NCBI GenBank assembly: GCA_029961685.1
Contig: JARWKL010000004.1
Location: 19,466,348 to 19,530,347 of the forward strand
Source of the DNA: Aristolochia californica
Taxonomy: Eukaryota > Streptophyta > Magnoliopsida > Piperales > Aristolochiaceae
Length of the DNA: 64,000 nucleotides
Direction: 5' to 3'
Below are positions 50,601 through 62,600 of the stretch, piece after piece; the stretch's first letter is position 1; each line of letters opens with the position of its first letter. The notes below the pieces were generated by a model. That model saw nothing but the letters and a program-made list of their open reading frames with translations. It did not search any database and had not been told where the DNA came from. A program made the translations under genes and the position numbers.

Positions 50601-51527
50601 GTTTGTTATTCTCTTTAAATGGTTTGGGTCCATTAGTCATTTACATCTTTAACATTTTTCATGCATGCATATCCATTTTTAAAACATGTGTAGAAGAAAT
50701 CTCTTTCATATAAAATTCCAAGCTATTAGGGTTGAACTAGTGGATTTTCCCAAACTTTGATATTAAAACTTTTTTGTTCATTTGTGGTGTGTGAATAAAT
50801 TTTCTTTACTAACATTTGTTATTGTTTTTAATTTTTTCCATAAATAAACTCTTAAAATTTCATTTTGTTGTGATATATTTCCCTTTTTTTTTACGGGATG
50901 AAGAGAGAGCGAAAACTCAAAGTTTTGATTTAAGAAAAAAATATACATCTAAAATGGAAATGCACAATGCGCAAATGTGGAGAGAGATAATTCCAAAGAG
51001 TGTCTGTAATTTTTAGGGATTGTATACTCTTTTTAGTTTTTATATATTAGGTTTTGCAATCGTCGGGGGAAAAAGGGGAGGTGGGGGATTTTAGACCGAG
51101 TGTTGACTCCCAATCCATAAGTCATTTCTTACAAAAATATAGCCCATTACGCATGATAAATCACTTTAGAATCACCTATGATTGTTAGGGCAGCTTTTGT
51201 AAATAGCAAAATAATGGCTTGTTTGACTCGGAAACATATCCCACCACAGATTCACTTGAGAATTTAATGTGAGTTTTTTATTCTCTTTTAAAAGGCTTGG
51301 ATCCATAGGTCATTTGCATTTTTTACAAGTTTCAAGCATGCATATCCATTTTTAAAACATGTGTAGAAGAAACCTCTTTCTTATAAAATTCCAAGCTATT
51401 AGGGTTGAACTAGTGGAATTTCCCAAACTTGGATAACAAAACTTTTGTGTTCATTTTTGGTGTGTGAATAAATTTTTTTTACTTACATTTTTTATTTTTT
51501 AAAATTTTTTCCACACATGAACTCTAA

Positions 51528-51693
51528 TTTTTTAATTTTGTTGTGATCTGTTTGCCATTTTTGTTAACGGGAAGAAGGGAGAGCGAAAATTCAAAGTTTT
51601 TATTTAAGAAAAAAGGATACATCTAAAATGGAAATTCACATTGCACAAATGTAGAGAAAGATAATTCCAAAGAGTCACAACAAAATTAAAAAA
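51528..51693 (+). repeat. 19-bp inverted copy inserted within one Sat2A monomer
   Basis: TCACAACAAAATTAAAAAA at 51675-51693 replaces the usual TGTCTGTAATTTTTA. It is the exact reverse complement of 51528-51546 in the same monomer, including a base (A for the usual C) that marks this monomer as the source. Confidence 0.85.
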
Positions 51694-53650
51694 GGGGATT
51701 GTAAACTCTTTTTAGTTTTTATATACTAGGTTTTGCAATCGTCGGGGAAAAGGGGTAGGCAGAGGATTTTTAACAGTGTGTTGACTCCCAATCCATAACT
51801 CATTTCTTACAAAAATATATCCCATTATACATGATAAATCACTTTACAATCATCTATAATTGTTATGTCTTCTTTTTGTAAATGGGCAAAGTAATGGCTT
51901 GTTTGACTCGGGTAAATATTAGTCACACGTTCACTAGAGAATTTAAGGAATGTTTTTATTCTTTTTAAAAGATCTGAATCCATAGGTCATTTGCATTTTT
52001 AACATTTTTCATGCATGCATATCCATTTTTAAAACATGTGTAGAAGTAGTCTCTTTCTTATAAAATTCCAAGCTAAACTAGTGGAATTTCCCAAACTTGG
52101 ATAACAAAATTTTTTGTTCATTTGTGGTGTGTGATTAAATTTTCTTTACTAACATGTGTGATTTTTTTAAATTTTTTCCATACTTCAACTCTAAGTTTTT
52201 TATTTTGTTATGATCTATTTGCCTTGTGTTTATGGGATGAAGGGATAGCGAAAACTCAAAGTTCTAATTTAAGAAAAAAGTATACATCTAATATGGAAAT
52301 GCACAATACACAAATGTTGAGAGAGATAATTCCAAAGAGTGTCTGTAATTTTGAGGGATTGTAAACTCTTTTTAGTTGTTATATATTAGGTTTTGCATTT
52401 ATCGGGGAAAAGGGAGAGGCGGGGGATTTTTAACTGAGTATTTACTCCCAATCCATAAGTCATTTGTTACAATAATATAGCCCATTATGCATGATAAATC
52501 ACTTTCCAATCATCTATGCGTGTTCGGTCAACTTTTTGTTAAAGGGCAAAATAATGGCTTTTTTTACTCGGGTAAATATACCACCCCACGTTCACTTGAG
52601 AATTTCATGAGTGTTTTTTATTCTCTTTAAATGGTTTGGATCCATAGGTCCTTTGCATCTTTAACATTTTTGAAGCATGAATATACATTTTTAAAACATG
52701 TGTAGAAGAAATCTCTTTTGTATAAAATTACAAGCTATTAAGGTTGAACTAGTGGAATTTTCCAAACTTGGAAAATAAACTTTTTGTACATTTGTGGTAT
52801 GTGAATAAATTTTCTTTACAAACATTTGTTATTGTTTTAAATTTTTTCATACTTAAACTCTAAAATTTTCATTTTGTTGTGATCTATTTGCCTTTTTATT
52901 TTACGGGAAGAAGGGAGAGGGAAAACTCAAAGTTTTGATTTAAGAAAAAATTATACATAAACAATGGAAATGCACATTGCACATATGTAGAGAGAGATAA
53001 TTCCAAAGTGTGTCTGTAATTTTTAGGGATTTTAAACTCCTTTTAGTTTTTATATACAAGGTTTTGCAATCGTCGAGGAAATGGGGGGAGGCAGGGGATT
53101 TTTAAATGAGTGTTGACTCCCAATCCATAAATCATTTCTTACAAAAATATTGCCCGTTACGCATGATAAATCACTTTACAATCATCTATGGTTGTTAGGT
53201 CAACTTTTTGTAAATGGCCAAAACAATGGCTTGTTTGACTCGGGTAAATATCCTACCGCACGTTCACTTGAGAATTTAATGAGCGTTTGTTATTCTCTTT
53301 AAAAGATTTGGATCCATAGGTCATTTGCATCTTTAACATTTTTCAATCATGCATATCCATTTTTAAAACATGTGTAGCAGAAATCTCTTTCTTATAAAAT
53401 TTTGAGCTATTAGGGTTGAACTAGTGGAATTTCCCAAACTTGGCGAACAATTTTTTTTTTCATTTGTGGTGTGTGAATAAATTTTCTTTACTAACATTTG
53501 TTTTTGTTTTAAATTTTTTCCTTACATAAAATCTAAAACTTTCATTTTGTTGTGATATATTTCCCTTTTTTGTCAACGGGATGAAGGGACAGCGAAAACT
53601 CAAAGTTTTAATTTAAGAAAAAAAATATGCATCTAAAATGGAAATGCATG

Positions 53651-56600
53651 ATGGGGGATTTTTAACTGAGTGTGGACTCCAAATCCATAAGTTATTTCTT
53701 AAAAAAATATCCCGTTATGCATGATTGACCGATAAATCACTTTACAAATCATTTGTGATTGTTGTTAGCTTTTTGTTAGTGGGCAAAATAATGGCTTGTT
53801 TGACTCGGGTAAATATCCCACCGCACGTTCACTTGAGAATTTAATGAGCATTTATTGTTCAATTTAAAAGGTTTGGTTCCATAGGGCATTTGCATCTTTA
53901 ACATGTTTCAAGCATGCATATTCATATTTAAAACATGTTAGAATCATTTAGAAATCTCTTTCTTATCAAATTATAAGCCATTAAGGTTGAACTAGTGGAA
54001 TTTCCCAAACATGGACAACAAAACTCTTGTGTTCTTTTTTGGTGTGAATAAATTTTATTTACTTACATTTGTTTTTTTAAAAAAAAATTCCATACATAAA
54101 CTCTTAAATTTTCATTTTTTGTGATCTATTTGATTTTATCTTCTTATTTACGACAGAATTGAAAAGTGGAAACCCAAAGTTTTGATTTAAGAAAAAAGTG
54201 TACATCTAAATTTGAATGTATATGCACAATTGTAAAGAGACATAATTCCAAAAAGTCTCCGTAACTTTTATGGATTGCAACCTCTTTTAGTTTTTATATA
54301 TTAGGTGTTGCAATGATCGTGAAAAGGGGGAGGTGGGGTATTTTTAACTAAGTGTGAACTACCAATCCATAAGACATTTCTTTCAAAACAATAACCCGTT
54401 ATACCTGATTGACTGATAAATCACTTTAAATATCATATGTGATTGTTAGGTCAGATTTTTGTAATCGGGCAAAATAATGGCTTGTTTGACTCAGGTAAAT
54501 ATCCCTCCGCACATTCACTTGAGAATTTAATGAGCATTTTTTATTCGCTTTAAAAGGTGTGGATCCATAGGGCATTTGCATCTTTAACATGTTTCAAGCA
54601 TGCATATCCATATTAAAAACAAGTTAGGATCAGTTAGAAATCTCTTTCTTATCAAATTCCAAGCCATTAGGGTTGAACTAGTTGAATTTCCCAAACTTGG
54701 TCAACAAAACTTTTGTGTTTGTTTCGGGTGTGTAAATAAATTTTTTTTACTTACATTTGCTATTGTTTTCCATTTTTTCTTTACTTAAACTCTTACATTT
54801 TCATTTTTTTGTGATCAATTTTCCTTTTTGTTCTTGTTTATGAGAGAATAGGAAAGTGAAAACTGAAAGTTTTATTATAAGAAAAAAGTGTACATCTAAA
54901 ATGAAATGGAAATGCACAAATGTAGAGAGAGATAATTCCAAAAAGTCTATGTTACTTTCAAGGATTGCAAACTCTTTTTCTTTTTTATATATTAGGTTTG
55001 GCAATGATCAGGAAAAGGGGGAAGGGGAGATTTCTAACTGAGTGTTGACTCCCAATCCAATGTCATTTCTTACAAAAACATATCTTGTTATGGGTGATTG
55101 AATAATAAATCACTATAAAAATCATCTGTCATTGTTAGGTATGCTTTTTGTAATTGGGAAAAATAATGGCATGTTTGACTCTGATAAATATCCCACCGTA
55201 TGTTCACTTGAGAAATTAATGAGCATTTGGTGTTTGCTTTAAAAAGTTTGGATCCATAGGGAATTTCAAAATTTAACATGTTTCAAGCATGCATTTCCAT
55301 ATTTAAAACATGTAAGGATCAGTTAGAAATCACATTCTTATCAAATTCCAAGCCATTAGGGTTGAACTAGTGGAATTTCCCAAACATGGACAATAAAAAT
55401 TTTGTGTTCGTTTGTGGTGTGTGAATAAATTTTCTTTACTTAATTTTTTTATTGTTTTTAATTTTTTCCATACATAAACTCTAAAATTTTCATTTTGTTG
55501 TGGTCTATTTTTTCTTTATCTTCCTGTTTACGATAGAATCGGAGAGTGAAAACTCAAAGTTTTGATTTTAGAAAAAAGTGTACATCTAAAATGGATGGGA
55601 AATGCAAAAATATAGAGAGAGATCATTCCAAAAAGTCTTTGTAACTTTTAGGTATTGCAAACTCTTTTAGCTTTTAGATATTAGGTTTGGCAATGATCGG
55701 GACAAGGGGAAGGCGGGGGATTTTTAATTGAGTGTTGACTTCCAATCCATAAGTCATTTTATACAAAAAAATTGCTCGTTACACATGATTGACCGATGAA
55801 TCACTTTTAAAATTATTTGTCATTGTTAGGTCAACTTTTTGTAAATGGGCAAAATAATGTCTTGTTTGACTCGGGTAAATATCTCAACTCGGGTAAATAT
55901 CTCATTGCACGTTCACTTGAGAATTTAATGAGCATTTATTGTTTGTATTAAAAGGTTTGGATCCATCGGGCATTTACATCTTTAACATGTTTCAATCATG
56001 CATATCCATATTTAGGATCAGTTAGAAATCTCTTTTTTTAAATCAAATTCCAAGCAATTAGGGTTGAACAAGTGGAATTTCCAAAACTTGGACAAAAAAA
56101 CTTTTGTGTTCGTTTGTGGCGTGTGATTAAACTTTATTTACTTATATTTTTTATTGTTTTTATTTTCTTCCATACATAAACACTAAAGTTTTCATTTTGT
56201 TGTAATCTATTTGCCTTTATCTTCTTGTTGAGGAGAGAATCAGAAAGTGAAAACTCAATGTTTCCATTTAAGAAAAAAGTGTACATCTAAAATGGAATGG
56301 AAATGCACAAATGTATAGAGAGATAATTCCAAAAAGTCTCTGTAACTTTTAGGGATTGCAAACTCTTTTACCTTTTATATTAGGTTTTCCAATGGTCGGG
56401 AAAAGGGGGAGGAGAGGGATTTTTAACTGAGTGGTGACTCCCAATCCAAAAGTATTTTCTTAAAAAAACATAGCCTGTTACATATGATTGACCGATATAT
56501 CACTTTACAAATTATCTGTGATTGTTAGGTCAGCTTTTTTTAAATGGGCAAATTAATGGCTTGATTGACTCGGGTAAATATCCCACCGCACGTTCACTTG

Positions 56601-59600
56601 AGAATTTAATGAGCATTTGTTGTTCGCTTTAAAAGGTTTGGATCCATAGTGCATTTGCATCTTTAACTTGTTCCAAGCATGCATATCCATATTTAAAACA
56701 TGTTAGGATCAGTTAGAAATCTCTTTCTTATCAAATTTCAAGCCATTAGCGTTGAAGTAAAGGAATTTCCCAAACTTGGAAAAGAAAACATTTGTGTTCA
56801 GTTGTGGTGTGTTTATAGATTTTATTTACTAACATTTTTTATTGTTTTCAATTTTTTCCATACATAGTCTAAAATTTTCATTTTGTTGTGATCTATTTGC
56901 CTTTACCTTCTTGTTTACGAGAGAATCGGAAAGTGAAAACTCAAAGTTTTGATATAATAAACAAGTGTACATCTAAAATTGAATGGAATGAAAATGCACA
57001 AATTTTGAGAAAGATAACTCCAAACACTTTCTGTAACTTTTAGGGATTGAAAACTCTTTTAGTTTTTATATATAAGGTTTCGCAATGATCGAGAAAAAGG
57101 GGAGGCAGGGGATTTTTAACTGAGTTTTGACTCCCAATCCATAAGTCATTTCTTACAAAAACATAGCCCATTACGCATGATTGAAAAGTAAATCACTTTA
57201 CAAATCATCTATGGTTGTTAATTGGGCAAAATAATGGCTTGTTTGTATCGGGTAAAAATCCTACTGCGCGTTAACTTGAGAATTTAATGAGCATTTGTTG
57301 TTCGCTTTAAAAGGTTTGGATCCATATGGTATTTGGATCTTTAATATGTTTCATGCATACATATCCATACTTAAAACAAGTTAGGATCAATTAGAAATCT
57401 CTCTCTTATCAAATTCCAAGTCATTAGGGTTGAACTAATGGAATTTCGCAAACTTGGACAACAAAACGTTTGTGTTCGTTTGTGGTGTGTTAATAAATTT
57501 TCTAAAATTACTTTTTTTATTCTTTTTTAATTTTTTCCATACATAAACTCTAAAATTTTCATTTTTTTGTGACCTATTTGCCTTTACCTTCTTGTTAAGG
57601 TGAAGATCGGAAAGTTAAAACTCAAAGTTTTGATTTAAGAAAAAAACAAGCATCTAAAATGGAATGGAATGAAAATGCACAAATGTAGAGAGAGATAATT
57701 CCTAAAAGTCTCTGTAACTTTTAGGGATTGCAAACTCATTTAGTTTTTATATATTAGGTTTTGCAATGATGTGAAAAAAGGGGAGGCGGGGGATTTTTAA
57801 CTAAGTGTTGACTCCAAATCCATAAGTTATTTCTTACAAAAAAATAGCCCGTTTTGCATGATTAACCGATAAATCAGTTTACAAATCATCTGTGATTGTT
57901 AGGTCAGCTTTTTGTAAGTAGGCAAAATAATAGATTGTTTGATTCGGGTAAATATCCCACCGCACGTTCACTTGAGAATTTAATGAGCATTTATTGTTGG
58001 ATTTAAAAGGTTTGGTTCCATAGGGCATTTGCATCTTTAACATGTTTCAAGTAGGCATATCCATATTTAAAATATATTAGGATCACTTAGAAATCTCTTT
58101 CTTATCAAATTCCGAGCATTTAGGTTTGAACTAGTGGAATTTCCCAAACATGGACAACAAAACATTTTTGTTCGTTTTTGGTGTGTGAAAAAATTTTCCT
58201 TACTTACATTTGTTATTTTTTAAAAAAATTCCATACATAAACTCTAAAATTTTTATTTTGTTGTGATCTATTTGCCTTTATCTTCTTGTTTGCGTGAGAA
58301 TCGGAAAGTGGAAACCCAAAGTTTTGATTTAAGAAAAAAGTGTACATCTAAAATGGAAAGGATATGCACAATTGTACAGAGAGATAATTCCAAAAAGTCT
58401 TTGCAACTTTTAGGGATTGCAACCTCTTTTAGTTTTTATATATTAGGTGTTGCAATGATCGGGAAAACGGAGTGGTGGTGGATTTTTAACTGAGTGTTGA
58501 CTCCCAATCCATAAGTCATTTCATTAAAAAAAATAGCTCGTTATACCTGATAGACCGATAAATAACTTTAAAAATCATATGTGATTGTTAGGTCAGCTTT
58601 TTGTAAATGGGCAAAATAGTGGCTTGTTTGACTCGGGTAAATATCCCACCGCACGGTCAGTTGAGAATTTAATGAGCATTTGTTGTTTGTTTTAAAAGGT
58701 GTGGATCCATAGGGCATTAGCATCTTTAACATGTTTCAAGCATGCATATCCATATTGAAAACAAGTTAGGGTCAATTAGAAATCTCTTTCTTATCAAATT
58801 CCAAGCCATTTGGGTTGGACTAGTGGAATTTCCTAAACTTGTACAACAAAACTTTTGTGTTTGTTTTTGGTGTGTGAATAATATTTTTTTACTTACATTT
58901 GATATTGTTTTCAATTTTTTCTTTTCATAAAGTCTAACTTTTTCATTTTGTTGTGATCTATTTTCATTTTTCTTCTTGTTTACAAGAGAATTAGAAAGTG
59001 AAACTCAAAGTTTAAATATAAGAAAAAAGTGTACATCTAAAATGGAATGGAAATGCACAAATGTAGAGAGAGATAATTCCAAAAATTTTATGTAACTTTT
59101 AGGGATTGCAAACTCTTTATGTTTTTATATATTAGGTTTGGCAATAATCAGGAAAAGGGGGTAGTGGGGAATTTTTAACTGAGTGTTGACTCCCAATCCA
59201 TAAGTCATTTCTTACAAAAACATATCTCGTTACGTAATATTGAGCGATAAATCACTTTAAAAATCATCTGTGATTGCTAGGTCAGCTTTTTGTAATTGGG
59301 CAAAATAATGTCTTGTTTGACTCCGGTAAATATCCCACAGCACGTTCACTTGAGAATTTAATGTGCATTTTTATTTTATTTTAAAATGTTTGGATACATA
59401 GGGTATTTTCATATTTCACATGTTTCAAGAATGCATATCCATATTTAAAACATGTTAGGATCAGTTAGAAATCTCCTTCTTACATATTCCAAACCATTCG
59501 GGTCGAACTAGTGGAATTTCGCACACATGGACAAGAAACTTTTTGTGTTCGTTTATGGTGTGTGAAAAAATTTTATATACTTATATTTGTTATTGTTTTT

Positions 59601-62600
59601 AATTTTTTCCACACATAAACTCTAAAATATTCATTTTGTTTGATCTATTTTGCCTTTATCTTCCTGTTTACGATAGAATCGAAGAGTGAAAACTCAACAT
59701 TTTGATTTAAGAAAAAAGTGCACATCTAAAAATGGATTGGAAATGCACAAATGTAAAGAGAGATAATTCCAAAAATTCTCCGTAACTTTGAGGTATTGCA
59801 AACTCTTTTAGTTTTTAGATATTAGCTTTGGCAATGATCGGGAAAAGGGGAAGGCGTTGGATTTTTAAATGAGTGTTGACTCCCAATCCATAGGTCATTT
59901 CTTACAAAAACATTGCCCGTTACGAATTATTGACCCATTAATCACTTTAAAAATCATTTGTGATTGTTAGGTAAGCATTTTGTAAATGGGCAAAATATTG
60001 GCTTGTTTGAGTCGGGTAAATATCCCACTGCACGTTCACTTGAGAATTTAACGCGCAGTTTTTGTTCGCATTAAAAAGTTTGGATCCGTCGGGCATTTAC
60101 ATCCTTAACATGTTTTAAGCATGCATATCCATATTTAGGATCAGTTAGAAATATCTTCCTTATAAAATTCCAAGCAATTAGGGTTCAACTAGTGGAATTT
60201 CCAAAACTTGGACAAAAAAACTTTTGTGTTCGTTTGTGGTGTGTGATTAAATTTTATTTACTTAAATTTGTTATTTTTTTGGATTTTTTCCATACATAAA
60301 CACTAAATTTTTCATTTTGTTGTGATCTATTAACCTTTATCTTCTTGTTTAGGAGAGAATCGGAAAGTGAATACTCAAAGGTTTCATTTAAGAAAAAAAT
60401 GTACATCTAAAATGGAATGGAAATGCACAAATGTAGAGAGAGATAATTCCAAAAAGTCTCTGTAACTTTTATGGATTGCAAACTCTTTTAGTTTTTATAT
60501 ATTAGGTTTTGTAATGATCGGAAAAAGGAGGAGACGGGGGATTTTTAACAGAGTGTTGATACCCAATCAGTAAGTCATTTCTTACAAAAGTATAGCCCAT
60601 TATGCATGATTGACCGATAAATCACTTTACAAATCATCTGTGATTGTTAGGACAACTTTTTTTAAATGGGCAAATTAATGACTTGTTTGACTCGGGTAAA
60701 TATCCCATCGCACGTTCACTTGAGAATTTAATGGGCATTTTTTGTTCGCCTTAAAATATTTGGATCCATAGGACATTTGCATCTTTAGTATGTTTCAAGC
60801 ATGCATATTCATGTTTAAAACATGTAAGGATCAATTAGAAATCTCTTTCTTATCAAATTCCAAGCCATTAGGGTTGAACTAGTGAAATTTCCTAAACTTG
60901 GACAACTAAACTTTTGTGTTCGTTTGTGGTGTGTAAATAAATTTTCTTTACTAACATTTTTTATTGTTTTCAATTTTTTCCACACATAAACTCTAAAATT
61001 TTCATTTTGTTGTGATCTATTTGCCATTATCTTCTTATTTTCGAGACAATCGAAAATTGAAAACTCAGTGTTTTGATTTAATAAAAAAGTGTACATCTAA
61101 AATGGAATGGAAATGCAAAAATGTAGACAGAGATAATTCCAAAAAGCCCCTAATACTTTTAGGGATAGCAAACCCTTTAGTTTTTATATAATAGGTTATG
61201 GAATGATCGGGAAAAGGGGGAGGCAGGGGATTTGTAAATGATTGTTGACACCCAATCCTTAAGTCATTTCTTACAAAACCATAGCCCATTATGCATGATT
61301 GACCGATAAATCACTGTACAAATCATCTGTGATTGTATGGTCAGCTTTTTGTATATGGGCAAAATAATGGCTTGTTTGATTGGAGTAAATATCCCACTGC
61401 ATGTTCACTTGAGAATTTAATGAGCATTTGTTGTTCGCTTTAAAGGGGTTAGATCTATAGGGCATTTACATCTTTAACATGTTTCAAGCATGAGTATCCA
61501 TATTTAAAACATGTTCTGATTAGTTAGAAATCTCTTTAATATCAAACTCCAAGCCACAAGGGTTGAACTAGTGGAATTTCCCATACTTGGAAAACAAAAC
61601 TTTTGTGTTCGTTTGTGGTGCATGTATAAATTTTCTTTACTTATATTTGTTATTTTTTCATATTATTTCTATACCTCAACTCTCAAAATTGTCTTTTTGT
61701 TGTGATCTATTTGCCTTTATCTTCTTGTTTACGAGTGAATCGGAAAGTGAAAAATCAAAGTTTTGATTTTAGAAAAAATGTACATCTAAAATGGAACAGA
61801 AAAGCACAAACGTCGAGAGAGATAATTCCAAAAAGTCTCTTTAACTTTTAGTAATTGAAAACTCTTTTAGTTTTTATATATTATGTTTTGCATTGATCGG
61901 GAAATGGGGAGGCAGGGAATTTTTAACTGAGTGTTGACTCCCAATCCATAAGTTATTTCTTACAAAAACATAGTTCGTTATGCATGATTGACTGATAAAT
62001 CACTTGACAAATCATCTATGATTGTTAGGTCAGCTTTTTTTCAATGGGAAAAATAATGGCTTGTTTGAATCGGGTCAATATCCCATCCCACGTTCACTTG
62101 AGAATTTAATGAGCATTTGTTGTTTGCTTTAAAAGGTTTGGATCCATAGGGCATTTGCATCTATAAAATGTTTAAAACATGCATATCAATATTTAAAACA
62201 TGTTAGGATCAATTAGAAATCTCTTTCTTATCAAATTCCAAGCCATTAGGGTTTAACTAGTGGAATTTCCCAAATTGGACAACAACACTTTTTTGTTCAT
62301 TTGTGTTGTGTGAATAAATTTTCTTTACTAACATTTGTTATTTTTTTTAATTTTTTCCATACATAAACTCTAAAATTTTCATTTTGTAGTGATCTATTTG
62401 CCGTTATCTACTTGTTTACGAGAGAATAGGAAAGTGAAAACTCAATGTTTTGATTTAAGAAAAAGTGTACATCTAAAATGGAATAGAATGGAAATGCACA
62501 ATTGAAGAGAGAGATAATTCGAAAAAGTCTATGAACTTTTTGTGATTGCAAACTCTTTTTGTTTTTATATAGTAGGTTTTACAATGATCGGGAAAAGGGG

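Larger units (their letters stand above)
29292..53650 (+). repeat. Sat2A satellite array, right part (~37 monomers)
   Basis: The array resumes at the base where the left part stopped. Monomers of about 670 bp recur with the same anchors (GATTTTTAACTGAGTG near 29421, 30205, 30877, 31550 and so on to 53098). Shortened monomers occur near 32265, 34572, 41677 and 53648, and a lengthened one near 29780. Variant words recur at multiples of the monomer length, for example 8 monomers (43201 and 48555) and 10 monomers (44571 and 51264), so local higher-order structure exists but is irregular. No coding or RNA gene was recognised across this 24-kb stretch. Confidence 0.95.

Noticed and set aside
60815..61096. 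93-codon minus-strand frame and similar long frames in Sat2B
   Set aside because: The corresponding frame is broken in neighbouring monomers, and other strands and frames give similar lengths. It is expected by chance in many diverged AT-rich repeats.
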